From Myxococcales bacterium (lineage in GTDB: Bacteria; Myxococcota_A; Bradymonadia; UBA7976; UBA1532), in NCBI GenBank assembly GCA_002731825.1, contig PCCS01000047.1, positions 1 through 36,427 on the forward strand: 36,427 bases of DNA, given 5' to 3'. Every line of letters starts with the position of its first letter. Positions within the stretch are counted from its first letter, which is position 1. Under the pieces are notes generated by a model, which worked only from the letters and a program-made list of their open reading frames with translations, did not search any database and was not told the DNA's origin. The translations under genes were made by a program, and so were the position numbers. Shown here piece after piece: positions 1 to 8,013 of the stretch.

Positions 1-180
1 GGTGGAGCTGGAGCCGAAGGCGGTGCCGGTGGAGCTGGAGCCGAAGGCGGTGCCGGTGGAGCTGGAGCCGAAGGTGGCGCTGGTGGCGCTGGTGGCGCTG
101 GTGGTGCTGGAGCCGCTGGTGGTGCTGGAGCCGCTGGTGGTGCTGGTGGTGCGGGTGGTGCGGGTGGTGCTGGTGGCAGT
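1..180 (+). repeat. Tandem repeat coding Gly/Ala stalk (27-bp units, then degenerate)
   Basis: Positions 1-27, 28-54 and 55-81 are copies of one 27-bp unit; the first two are identical and the third differs at a few third-codon positions. From 82 to about 180 the repeat decays into shorter GGTGGTGCT-like units. The unit is a multiple of three, so copy-number change would keep the reading frame. The window begins inside the array, so true copy number is unknown. Confidence 0.85.
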
Positions 181-1110
181 GCTGATGACGCTGATATGGG
201 CGTCGATGAAGACATGGCCGATGGGGGTATGGCTGCACAAGAGCAGGTACGAGAGAACGCCTGCGGACCAGAGCAAGGCTGTTATATCCAACGAGCGGCA
301 AGTAAATGTCTGGGTGCCGGAGACAAGACGGAGGGGACGGCATGCGACCGCGCAAATGATTGCCTGCCGGGTCTTCAATGCTTCGTTGTGTGCACGAGAA
401 TCTGCAGCATTGACGGCAGTCAATCACCTGCGTGTGACCAATGTCCATCCGGTGTTTCAAATACAACGATCAGTCCTGATAACGGCGCGGGTATCTGCCT
501 GACGAATCAAATCCCGTCCACGTGTGATATTTTTGGCCAGACTGACTGTCCTGACGGAGAGGGCTGCTATTCCGTCAGAGGCGGCCACGCCTGTATTCAA
601 GCGGGAAATAAACCGGCGGGCGCAGAATGCTTATCAGGCAATGAATGCGCCCCCGGAAATCTGTGCATTCGTGGGTCTTGCCTGCCGCTGTGTCGGGACA
701 GCGATGACACTCCGATGGAGCATCGCTGTGATGTTAAATGCCCCAATGATAATCTACCATTGATTCCTGAAATTTGGGGTCAGGGCGCATGCACCAATGT
801 GGCGCCCGCCACCCCTTGCGACTATTGGGCTCAAGACTGTGCCGACGGGACTCAAAGATGCATGCCGACGGTGTTGGGAGAAAGTTGTATCTCGACTGCA
901 GGAGACGTGATGGCAGAGCAAGCGTGCCAGGATCATGGCGATTGTGCTGAAGGCCTCGTTTGCCCAAGCGATATCGGCGTCTGCAAAGCGGCTTGCAGCA
1001 TAGAGCCATTTGTCAATGCAATGCCAATGCCGCTCATCTGTGCCGATGATTGTCCAAACGGTGTTGGACAGCCCATAGAACCAAACTCTCGAATCGGCTA
1101 TTGTCCATAA
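1..1110 (+). CDS. Gly/Ala-stalk cysteine-rich surface protein, 5' truncated
   Basis: The gene enters the window already open in frame 1 and stops with TAA at 1108-1110, so its start and any signal peptide are missing. Residues 1-60 of the visible part are almost pure Gly/Ala with a few Glu, encoded by a tandem repeat. An acidic, Met-containing linker follows (about residues 61-87). The rest is cysteine-rich and falls into three similar blocks of about 100 residues, each opening with Cys-x5-6-Cys and containing a motif like CLSGNECAPGNLC. Such blocks resemble the disulfide-rich extracellular modules common in Myxococcota and Bradymonadales secreted proteins. I infer an exported or surface-anchored protein with a flexible stalk. 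The function is not recognisable. The ORF in frame 2 over the same stretch is only a repeat shadow. Confidence 0.8.
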   Translation, partial: GGAGAEGGAGGAGAEGGAGGAGAEGGAGGAGGAGGAGAAGGAGAAGGAGGAGGAGGAGGSADDADMGVDEDMADGGMAAQEQVRENACGPEQGCYIQRAASKCLGAGDKTEGTACDRANDCLPGLQCFVVCTRICSIDGSQSPACDQCPSGVSNTTISPDNGAGICLTNQIPSTCDIFGQTDCPDGEGCYSVRGGHACIQAGNKPAGAECLSGNECAPGNLCIRGSCLPLCRDSDDTPMEHRCDVKCPNDNLPLIPEIWGQGACTNVAPATPCDYWAQDCADGTQRCMPTVLGESCISTAGDVMAEQACQDHGDCAEGLVCPSDIGVCKAACSIEPFVNAMPMPLICADDCPNGVGQPIEPNSRIGYCP

Positions 1111-1208
1111 TGAAATCCTGAGTCGCTCAGGGCCGGCTCTTTGGGCGAGCACCTATAAAAACGCAAGATTGGGCTTCGATAGCCAATCTTAACGGAGGAG
1201 AAACATCA

Positions 1209-1733
1209 ATGAAACCACTCAGTCTAGCTGCGCTATTATGTTCTGCAATCTCGTTTATTGGTTGCGGTGGCGATCAGGTGAAAGCTGGCGGCTCGGTACT
1301 GCCTGCCTGGTACATGAAGGGAACCCCGGGTTGTGCCGTGGCGGCGCAGAAGTTTAGGGGTAACTTGAGCCTCGCTGAGTCAGGGGCAATCGGTAAAGCG
1401 CGGACAAAACTCGCCCGTCAATTTCAAGTCGAAATCAGGGGTATGCTGAAGCAATATGCTGCCGAAGGGGGTACCGATAAAGGCGATATGTCCGAAGAAC
1501 TCACAGAAGACGCAACGCGTCAGATTACAAAAATGACATTGGTGGGTACACGGACCGTCAAACAGGAGTTATCTCAGGGCCAACCGCAACAGATGTTTGT
1601 CCGAGTATGCATTAAGCCAGACGAGATGATCAAAGCCTTGGACAAGCTTAAGCAGCTTAATCCTGCGGCGATTAATGCCCTGAAAGAAAATGCCAGAGAG
1701 ACATTCAAGGAACTCGATAAATTCACGAAATAG
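1209..1733 (+). CDS. LPP20-like lipoprotein
   Basis: A 174-residue protein with a lipoprotein signal: hydrophobic core then Ile-Gly-Cys at residues 18-20, Cys20 being the likely lipidated residue. The mature part begins with a short Gly-rich segment and a Pro-x-Trp motif. It continues with an Ala-rich helical region containing Gly-Ala-Ile-Gly-Lys-Ala-Arg and Leu-Ala-Arg, and a later 'MFVRVCIKPDEM' strand. This is the layout of the LPP20 lipoprotein family (short alpha/beta domain, function mostly unknown). The start is well supported by GGAGGAG 7-8 nt upstream. It stands alone, convergent with the Lon-domain gene. Periplasmic-facing membrane anchoring is inferred; family assignment is moderate. 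Confidence 0.8.
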   Translation: MKPLSLAALLCSAISFIGCGGDQVKAGGSVLPAWYMKGTPGCAVAAQKFRGNLSLAESGAIGKARTKLARQFQVEIRGMLKQYAAEGGTDKGDMSEELTEDATRQITKMTLVGTRTVKQELSQGQPQQMFVRVCIKPDEMIKALDKLKQLNPAAINALKENARETFKELDKFTK

Positions 1734-1744
1734 CGAGTGGCGTT

Positions 1745-1780
1745 GGGTGTCAGGGGGGCCTCAGTCATGAGACACCCCTT
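1745..1780 (+). terminator. Possible terminator between convergent genes
   Basis: An inverted repeat GGGTGTC (1745-1751) / GACACCC (1771-1777) is followed by a short CTTT. An alternative inner stem CTCA/TGAG lies in the loop. The T-run is poor, so this is only a candidate. Confidence 0.4.
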
Positions 1781-1792
1781 TGGCAACCTGCC

Positions 1793-2467
1793 TTAGTGAA
1801 GCGTTTCTCTCCCGCCGCTGGGTGCTTCGAGTACCTCGAGTAAAACTCGCCCCATGTGTTGGCATGACATTTTGAGCCGAGTGTTAACATTCGGGCACTC
1901 CAACATCCGACGACGAAGCGCGGAGTCTGAACACGCGTGGGCACCCAGCAGATTGGTCAATTCGGCCCCGTTGTTTGCCTGAGCTAGAATCAGATTAAGC
2001 GCATCTTTAGCGCCAGTAGAGATGTCTGCCAGCTGATTTATCAACGACCTCAATCGAGCTTCCAAAGGATCACCCGGAAGCGATTCAGTATCATCGATTC
2101 GCTCCGCATTGATTTCGCGAAAGGCTCGTTCCTCATCGTATTCATCGACTAGGCGCGCTCGAATGAGCCCTTTCACGAGCAGATTCCAGCGTCCATCGCT
2201 CTTGCGCTCCGCCGCAACCACAGACCCAACCCCCATCACGCTGTATACCGGCGGTCGTCCTTGGTAGTCGGCTTCATAACCCGGCCTGAGGGTTGCAATC
2301 GCTAACGCATTGTCAGGACTCTCCAGGACATGGTCAACCATTTCAACATATCGCGGTTCGAAGATGTGGAGCGGTAGTATAGCGCCCGGGAAGAGCTGCA
2401 CGTCAGGCAGGGGAAACATAGGAACCCGTGCTAGAGTCGTATCGGCGATTTGAAGTTTGTCACTCAC
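1793..2467 (-). CDS. LON peptidase substrate-binding domain protein
   Basis: A 224-residue protein. Residues 14-50 carry the hallmark start of the Lon N-terminal (LAN/PUA-like) domain: 'MFPLPDVQLFPGAILPLHIF' followed by Glu-Pro-Arg-Tyr. Middle strands include 'VMGVGSVV' and 'LLVKGLIRARL'. The C-terminal third is helical. There is no AAA+ module or Ser-Lys protease domain, so this is the stand-alone substrate-domain family, whose precise role is not established. The start is GTG at 2467 with only a weak ribosome-binding site; an internal ATG 16 codons later is an alternative. It lies just downstream of the gamma-carbonic anhydrase gene on the same strand (71 nt gap), so the two may be co-transcribed. 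Confidence 0.88.
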   Translation of the reverse strand: MSDKLQIADTTLARVPMFPLPDVQLFPGAILPLHIFEPRYVEMVDHVLESPDNALAIATLRPGYEADYQGRPPVYSVMGVGSVVAAERKSDGRWNLLVKGLIRARLVDEYDEERAFREINAERIDDTESLPGDPLEARLRSLINQLADISTGAKDALNLILAQANNGAELTNLLGAHACSDSALRRRMLECPNVNTRLKMSCQHMGRVLLEVLEAPSGGRETLH

Positions 2468-2537
2468 AGGTGTAACCAGACCATATTTTGTTAGTGGGCG
2501 TCCACTACAATACGATTCCCGGTAAATGGCGAAAGAT

Positions 2538-3053
2538 TCACTTAATTGCTGATTTATAGATCCTCATATTGTCCACATAGTGGCGCCATGAATGATCGAT
2601 CCAAGTGGCCTCTCGCTCTCCACACTCACGAAGGACTTTCATCGGGTTGCCTCGAACAAAGCTATTGGGGGGTATCACTTTGCCGGGCGTGACCAATGTA
2701 CCAGCACCAATGAACGAACCACGCCCAATGCGCACATTGTCCATGATGATCGACCCCATCCCAATCAAAATATCATCCTCGATCAAACAGCCGTGAAGGA
2801 GACAATTATGCCCAACGGTCACTCTGGCGCCGACGATGGTTTGTGATAGGCCACCGGTCATGTGGATTGTCGTTCCATCTTGAATATTGCTCCCAGCCCC
2901 AATTTCAATGATTGCTTCGTCTGCTCGAATCGTCACATTCGGCCAAATGCTGACATCGTCATGCAATTTGGCCTGACCGATTACGACCGCGGATTCATGT
3001 ATCCAAGCGCTTGCGGCGATGCTCGGCGTGTGTTGATTGAAGGATTGAATCAC
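2538..3053 (-). CDS. Gamma-carbonic anhydrase-like hexapeptide protein
   Basis: A 171-residue left-handed beta-helix protein of the gamma-class carbonic anhydrase/YrdA/PaaY group. Hexapeptide-type turns repeat through the chain. Three histidines in the expected places for zinc ligands are visible: His64 in 'DGTTIHMT', and His82 and His87 in 'VGHNCLLHG'. The structural Arg43 and Asp45 (here Arg-Ala-Asp instead of the usual Arg-Gly-Asp) and Gln58-Asp59 are kept. Length fits the family. Whether it hydrates CO2 or is a binding/scaffold homologue cannot be told from sequence. The start is GTG at 3053 preceded by AAAGGA. It is divergent from htpG across about 100 nt. Confidence 0.9.
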   Translation of the reverse strand: MIQSFNQHTPSIAASAWIHESAVVIGQAKLHDDVSIWPNVTIRADEAIIEIGAGSNIQDGTTIHMTGGLSQTIVGARVTVGHNCLLHGCLIEDDILIGMGSIIMDNVRIGRGSFIGAGTLVTPGKVIPPNSFVRGNPMKVLRECGEREATWIDHSWRHYVDNMRIYKSAIK

Positions 3054-3154
3054 AATTTTTTCCTTTCGGGGTTGCGCTTGTCCTATTTGTACTTACATTT
3101 GCGCCGCGAATTTTCAACGGCATGTCTAATTTGACACAGGGAGGCAGCAAGTCC

Positions 3155-5098
3155 ATGGCGACTAAAAGCGAAAGCTACGAATTTAAATCAGAGGCCCGTC
3201 AGCTCCTTGAGTTGATGATCCACTCACTTTACTCCAATAAAGAGATCTTCTTGCGAGAACTCATCTCAAACAGCTCGGACGCCCTCGATAAGCTGCGTTT
3301 TGAAGCCATCGGGACCCCTGACTTGTTGGACGAAGACCGGCCGCTCGGAATCCGGATCAACACGGATCCCAAAACGCGCACTTTCGAGATCAGTGATAAC
3401 GGGATCGGTATGACCCGGGAGGAATTGATCGAAAACTTGGGCACGATTGCTAAGTCCGGCACACGAGAGTTTTCTGAGAAAATCTCAGACAGCGACTCAA
3501 AAGCAGATGTGGATGCATTGATCGGGCAATTTGGTGTTGGATTCTACTCGTCGTTTATGGCGGCATCAGAGGTTGAAGTTGTCTCCCGACATGCAACTGA
3601 AGAGCAAGCCACAAAATGGTCTTCGTCTGGCGATGGGTCATTCGAGGTCAGTGATGCCAATCGCGATGCACCAGGAACAACCATTACGCTGACTCTCCGT
3701 GAGGCTGACCCTGAGAACGGTCTTGAAGACTTTACACAAGAGTGGGTAATCAAGCAGACCGTTAAACGCTATTCGGATTTTGTTCAGTATCCCATTGAAC
3801 TGGAAGTCACTCGCACGGAAATTGAGCGTGATGACGATGGGCAACCAGTAGAGGGCGCCGAAGAGCAGACCATTATCGAGTGGCAAACGGTCAACAGCAT
3901 GAAAGCCATTTGGACGCGAACACCGTCTGATGTGAGCGATGAAGAATATGCTGAATTCTATAAGCACCTCGCACGCGACTGGGAAGATCCCTTTGAGCGC
4001 ATCAGTTTCAAGGTCGAAGGCACTTTCGAATACCAAGCGTTGCTATTTATTCCCGGCCGCGCGCCCCACGACATGTTCTATCGAGACCAAAAGTACGGGT
4101 TGCAACTGTACGTAAACCGTGTCCTGATCAAAGAAGCGGCCGATGAACTTTTGCCCGAGTGGCTCAGGTTTGTGAAAGGCGTCGTCGATTCACCTGACCT
4201 GTCCTTAAATGTCTCACGTGAGATCCTTCAAAATGATCGACGGGTCGCCGCGATTCGAAAGCGGATTTGCAAGAAAGTGGTCGATCAACTGAAGGCCCTT
4301 AAGAACGATGAAAACCGCGACAAATACAAGACTTTCTGGGAAAATTACGGCCAGGTGATTAAAGAGGGTTCAACGGATTCCGACTTTAAGGACAGCGTGC
4401 AAGATCTTCTGTGGTTCCAGAGTTCAAATGCAGAGTCTGGGTACACCTCGCTTGCAGAATACGTTGAACGAATGGCAGACGGCCAAGACGCCATCTACTA
4501 TATCACTGGGCCCAATCGGACAGCTGTAGAGAATTCTCCCCATCTGGAAGCTTTCCGAGCCAAAGGAATTGAGGTCTTATATTTGGTAGACCCAATCGAC
4601 GAAATCATTATTGGCCACATTCCAGAATTCCAAGAAAAGAAGCTGCAATCAGCCAGCAAAGGTGATGTTGAGCTGGGTTCAGACGAAGAACGAAAAGCCG
4701 CCGAGGAGACGAAGAAAGAGAAGTCCGAGGCTCATGCACCCCTACTTGATAAGCTGCAAGCCGCTCTGGACGCCCATATCAAGGAAGTTCGTTTCAGCAG
4801 TCGTTTGACCAATTCGGCTGCATGCCTCGTCGGTGAAGAATTCGATATGACACCTGGGTTGGAGAGGTTACTAAAGCAGAGCGGGCAGGACGTTCCAGTT
4901 CAAAAGCGAATTCTGGAGATCAACCCTGAACACGCTGTACTCGGGAAGTTAAAGGGGCTGTTCGATGCGGATTCTGATGACCCCAAGTTAGCCGACTACG
5001 CCCACCTGTTGCACGGGCAGGCGTTGATCGCTGAAGGGTCCTCACTGCCGGATCCCGCCTCATTTGCCCAACGTGTCACCGAGTTGATGGTCCAGTAA
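3155..5098 (+). CDS. htpG: Molecular chaperone HtpG (Hsp90)
   Basis: A 647-residue bacterial Hsp90, close to the usual 620-650. The N-terminal GHKL ATPase domain shows Glu35 and Asn39 in 'LRELISNSSDA', the Bergerat motif 'DNGIGM' at 81-86, 'GTIAKSGT' at 96-103 and 'GQFGVGFYS' at 124-132. The middle domain carries 'LPEWLRFVKGVVDS' and 'LNVSREILQ', including the conserved catalytic-loop Arg. The dimerisation domain fills the last 130 residues. I chose ATG 3155 over an in-frame ATG at 3122 because GGGAGG at 3139-3144 lies 10 nt before it. It is a cytosolic ATP-dependent folding chaperone. No sigma-32-like or CIRCE element was recognised upstream. Confidence 0.97.
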   Translation: MATKSESYEFKSEARQLLELMIHSLYSNKEIFLRELISNSSDALDKLRFEAIGTPDLLDEDRPLGIRINTDPKTRTFEISDNGIGMTREELIENLGTIAKSGTREFSEKISDSDSKADVDALIGQFGVGFYSSFMAASEVEVVSRHATEEQATKWSSSGDGSFEVSDANRDAPGTTITLTLREADPENGLEDFTQEWVIKQTVKRYSDFVQYPIELEVTRTEIERDDDGQPVEGAEEQTIIEWQTVNSMKAIWTRTPSDVSDEEYAEFYKHLARDWEDPFERISFKVEGTFEYQALLFIPGRAPHDMFYRDQKYGLQLYVNRVLIKEAADELLPEWLRFVKGVVDSPDLSLNVSREILQNDRRVAAIRKRICKKVVDQLKALKNDENRDKYKTFWENYGQVIKEGSTDSDFKDSVQDLLWFQSSNAESGYTSLAEYVERMADGQDAIYYITGPNRTAVENSPHLEAFRAKGIEVLYLVDPIDEIIIGHIPEFQEKKLQSASKGDVELGSDEERKAAEETKKEKSEAHAPLLDKLQAALDAHIKEVRFSSRLTNSAACLVGEEFDMTPGLERLLKQSGQDVPVQKRILEINPEHAVLGKLKGLFDADSDDPKLADYAHLLHGQALIAEGSSLPDPASFAQRVTELMVQ

Positions 5099-5401
5099 AC
5101 CGGGACCGTCTCATCTCACCATGCCCGGACTGGGCAGTCCTCAAAAACAAACCGTCTGCGCGAGGTATAGCCTGAAGGGCCTTGCGCAGACCCGCCCTAC
5201 CCCTGTCGTCTAGCGGTCCCTAGCCCCTGAATTCAATTGTCTTCGACTGCATCGCCTTGATTTGCAAAAGACCGTCTGTCTGAGGCAAAAATTAATTTGT
5301 GATTAAGTTTTTCGAGAAGAAGACGATGTCGATCATAGGGACGCAGACCGAATCGTCTGCAAATTCAACCCTGGCGATTAAGTTTCGGAGGTGACAAGCC
5401 T
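5099..5401 (+). other. Intergenic region between htpG and the asparagine synthetase gene
   Basis: About 300 nt without a gene. It holds a strong hairpin at 5154-5191, a 6-bp inverted repeat GCAGAC/GTCTGC at 5343-5360, and two copies of GATTAAGTTT at 5301-5310 and 5376-5385. A full-length Shine-Dalgarno GGAGGTGA at 5387-5394 lies directly before the next start. The structures suggest a regulated leader for the synthetase, but no known riboswitch was recognised. Confidence 0.6.
5154..5191 (+). other. 12-bp hairpin downstream of htpG
   Basis: GTCTGCGCGAGG (5154-5165) pairs with CCTTGCGCAGAC (5180-5191) with one G-U pair and a 14-nt loop. No T-run follows, so an intrinsic terminator is not supported. 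It could be an RNA-stabilising 3' end of htpG or part of the next gene's leader. Confidence 0.5.
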
Positions 5402-7078
5402 ATGTGTGGAATTCTCGCTTATATTGGCAATGAGGTTCAGGAGGACGCTTTAGCGGCCCAGTTCAATTTAGTTCAACCTCGGGGTCCAGATTGTTCTGTT
5501 CTGGCTAAAGTGAGTCAAAAATCATGGTTGGGTTTTCATCGGTTAGCTATTATGGATCCGAGTCCGGCAGGCAACCAGCCTTTCTACCTCGGGCAATCGT
5601 CTCTGGTCTGTAATGGAGAAATTTACAATCACAAGGCGCTGGCAGAAAAATATGATTTTAAACTTAAGACAGGGTCGGACTGTGAAGTCATCATCCACAT
5701 GTTCAACGCTTTTGGAATTGAGAGAACCTGCCAAGAATTAGACGGTGTGTTCTCCTTCGTCATTTTCGACGGAGCTGAATTTTACGTCGCACGGGACCCC
5801 ATTGGTATCAGACCTCTTTTTATGGGCACACGATTGGCTGAAGACGGATCGAAAGACGTCTTTATTTGCTCGGAGATGAAGGGAATCCACAAACATTGCG
5901 ATGAAATCTTGCCATTCAAGCCAGGGCACTATGCTCAAATTGATGAACGCAGTCGCCTGGTCGTTGAGTCAGAATACTACAAGTATGATTATCCGACCGT
6001 AGAATACCAAGATGAAGCGGCTGTCATGGCCAAACTCCGACACAAGCTAATCAAAGCGGTCGATAAGAGAATGATGAGCGATCGGCCCATCGGCTGTTTG
6101 GTCTCCGGTGGGGTCGATTCCTCATTAATCGCGGCATTGGTCGCGCGGCATTATCCAAAAGGGACAATGCATACATTCAACGTCGGACTCGATACAGGGG
6201 CAAGCGATCGTGCATATGCACGGATGGTTGCCGACCATATTGGCAGTATTCACCATGAAGTAACCATCACCAAAGCAGAGGCCCTCGCGCTTCTTAAGGA
6301 AACGGTTAGAGTCTGTGAAAGCTTCGATACGACGACGATTCGTGCGTCGACGATGCAATTGGCAATCGCCAAATATATAGAGAAAGAAACCGATATTAAA
6401 GTGATCTTTAACGGGGATGTTATCGACGAAGCGAGCGGCTCCTATGTCTACTTCAAAAACGCGCCATCCAATGACGCCTATCAGGCAGAATCCATCCGCC
6501 TGATGAAAGAAATTCATTTGTATGACGTCCTTAGGGCAGACCGCACGATCAGTGGGTGCGGACTTGAAGCGCGGGTCCCTTTTGCCGACAAAGCGTTTGT
6601 CCAATTCTATATGGGGATCCCGCCCGAAATGAGGAAGCCGAGAAACGGTGTCGAAAAATACCTTCTCAGAAAAGCGTTTGAAGGATACTTACCGGAGGCC
6701 GTTCTGTGGCGTCCGAAAGAGGCTTTCTCAGACGGCTGCTCAGACCAATCTGAAAGCTGGTCTACTATCATCGCCGACTTCGTAGGGTCGGCTGTACATG
6801 ATCAGGATCTAGTGAATTGTCGGTTTGAGCATTGCAAGCCAAGAACAAAAGAAGAGTTCTACTATCGTCGGTATTTTGAACAGCATTATGGCGGCCGAGC
6901 AAAAATCATTCCCGCGTTTTGGATGCCCAAATGGTGTGGAGATAATGTCATCGACCCGTCCGCACGAGTTTTGACGGATGTATACAGACCGTCAGAGACA
7001 CCTTTAGAAGACGACAATACCGAGCAACTAGAAACAAAGCCTCCGAAAGCCATTCAACCCATGAAAGGCACCGGCTAA
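5402..7078 (+). CDS. asnB: Glutamine-hydrolysing asparagine synthetase, eukaryote-like
   Basis: A 558-residue class II amidotransferase plus synthetase. Cys2 after Met1 is the glutaminase nucleophile; Arg47, 'NGEIYNH' at 71-77 and Asp93 complete that site. The synthetase domain has the PP-loop 'SGGVDSS' at 235-241. From memory, segments such as 'YDVLRADRT', 'IPPEMRKPRNGVEK', 'LWRPKEAFSDG' and the tail 'FWMPKW...DPSAR' match animal ASNS more closely than E. coli AsnB. The usual SGEGSDE motif reads Asn-Gly-Asp-Val-Ile-Asp-Glu (337-343), an unusual change at the ATP/aspartate site. A charged tail of about 28 residues extends past the family end. The start has a perfect GGAGGTGA 7 nt upstream. 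It likely converts aspartate and glutamine to asparagine, unless the changed motif has altered activity. Confidence 0.88.
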   Translation: MCGILAYIGNEVQEDALAAQFNLVQPRGPDCSVLAKVSQKSWLGFHRLAIMDPSPAGNQPFYLGQSSLVCNGEIYNHKALAEKYDFKLKTGSDCEVIIHMFNAFGIERTCQELDGVFSFVIFDGAEFYVARDPIGIRPLFMGTRLAEDGSKDVFICSEMKGIHKHCDEILPFKPGHYAQIDERSRLVVESEYYKYDYPTVEYQDEAAVMAKLRHKLIKAVDKRMMSDRPIGCLVSGGVDSSLIAALVARHYPKGTMHTFNVGLDTGASDRAYARMVADHIGSIHHEVTITKAEALALLKETVRVCESFDTTTIRASTMQLAIAKYIEKETDIKVIFNGDVIDEASGSYVYFKNAPSNDAYQAESIRLMKEIHLYDVLRADRTISGCGLEARVPFADKAFVQFYMGIPPEMRKPRNGVEKYLLRKAFEGYLPEAVLWRPKEAFSDGCSDQSESWSTIIADFVGSAVHDQDLVNCRFEHCKPRTKEEFYYRRYFEQHYGGRAKIIPAFWMPKWCGDNVIDPSARVLTDVYRPSETPLEDDNTEQLETKPPKAIQPMKGTG

Positions 7079-7231
7079 CCTTACTCTCACGTCCTCCCTC
7101 TCTGGACAGCTGGGTCTCACCCCATCCCGTGGGCGACGCCTCATACCCACCCAGTTCCGCCATCGACCCAGATTTTACAAAGAACAGATCGGTCGAAGAC
7201 GAGTCAAGAAATGCCTTCGGCTGAATAAAAA

Positions 7232-7278
7232 GTAAACAGTGTTCACAAAAAAGCCTTGAAATGGTAAACAGTGTTCAC
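7232..7278 (+). promoter_or_regulatory. Two operator copies upstream of the tetR-type gene
   Basis: The 15-mer GTAAACAGTGTTCAC occurs exactly twice, at 7232-7246 and 7264-7278, 32 bp apart (about three helical turns). Each is an imperfect palindrome around its central base (two mismatched pairs), as expected for a dimeric TetR-type repressor. The second copy fills the spacer of the predicted promoter, so occupancy would block RNA polymerase. Autoregulation is inferred. Confidence 0.75.
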
Positions 7279-7284
7279 TATTTT
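7256..7284 (+). promoter_or_regulatory. Sigma-70-like promoter of the tetR-hydroxylase operon
   Basis: TTGAAA at 7256-7261 and TATTTT at 7279-7284 are separated by exactly 17 bp. Transcription would begin near 7291, which is the A of the preferred start codon, so the mRNA may be leaderless. Confidence 0.65.
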
Positions 7285-7290
7285 GTTTCT

Positions 7291-8013
7291 ATGAGTACAT
7301 CACGACCCCCAAAAAAGACGGATATAAAACGAGAAAAAAGACGGCAGACGATGCTCGATGTCTCGCTGGCGATGATCGCTCAAACTGGTCTGGACGCATT
7401 TAGCCTGCATAAACTTGCAGGCAAGCTGGAACTGACTGTGGGTGCGTTATATCGATATTTCCCGTCCAAAGGTGCGCTCATCGCTGCTTTAGAAAACCAA
7501 GTTATCAGCGCAACCCGTGACCGGCTACTGAACGCAATCGATGAACTAAACCAACACCCCGATGCAGATGATGCAGCGATTATGGCATTGGGCGGTGTAT
7601 TGGCGGCAGCTTACGCATACCGAGCTCAACTCCATGATTCACCAGAACAGATGAGGCTCATCGGCGGATTGATGAGCAATCCGAAACCGATCATGAATGC
7701 CGAGCTTGCACGGGACGTAATCGACAACATGATGTACGCGCTCGAACCCGTCGCTGCGGCTCTAGAGACATGCGTCGCCTTGGGGCAACTGAACCCCGGG
7801 CCAGCAAGAGACAGAGCCGTCGTAACTTGGGCCGCCCTGCGTGGGGTGGCCGAAACGAAAAAACTGAGCGCACGACGTCCGGATTTATTTGATGAAAAAT
7901 CGCTCTTTCAAATTACGCTCACGGGCTTACTCATCGGCTGGGGTGCAGAGCCGGACGCGCTAAAAAAGGCAACTGAACTGATTCGCGAAAAAGTAGGAGA
8001 CGGAGAGCTATGA
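7291..8013 (+). CDS. TetR/AcrR-family transcriptional regulator
   Basis: A 240-residue protein. The N-terminal DNA-binding domain shows the TetR pattern: 'MLDVSLAMIAQTGLDAFSLH', then 'LAGKLELTVGALYRYFPSK', the last helix being the recognition helix. The C-terminal ligand/dimerisation domain is Ala/Leu-rich. An upstream in-frame ATG (7261) lies inside the promoter/operator region, so I prefer ATG 7291. No Shine-Dalgarno precedes 7291, matching the predicted leaderless transcript. Its stop overlaps the start of the fatty-acid hydroxylase gene (ATGA), so it most likely controls that gene and itself. A lipid or fatty acyl ligand is a guess from context. Confidence 0.9.
   Translation: MSTSRPPKKTDIKREKRRQTMLDVSLAMIAQTGLDAFSLHKLAGKLELTVGALYRYFPSKGALIAALENQVISATRDRLLNAIDELNQHPDADDAAIMALGGVLAAAYAYRAQLHDSPEQMRLIGGLMSNPKPIMNAELARDVIDNMMYALEPVAAALETCVALGQLNPGPARDRAVVTWAALRGVAETKKLSARRPDLFDEKSLFQITLTGLLIGWGAEPDALKKATELIREKVGDGEL

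Noticed and set aside
1-180. CRISPR-like repeat array
   Set aside because: Units are directly adjacent without spacers and encode a Gly/Ala stalk in frame.
2-502. Long ORF in frame 2 rich in Val/Leu/Glu
   Set aside because: It is the shifted reading of the 27-bp repeat; frame 1 continues into a sensible cysteine-rich protein to 1110.
5154-5191. Intrinsic terminator of htpG
   Set aside because: Strong stem, but followed by CCGCCCTACCCC with no T-run.
6125-6604. 159-codon ORF antisense to the asparagine synthetase
   Set aside because: No domain or ribosome-binding site; covers the conserved synthetase region.
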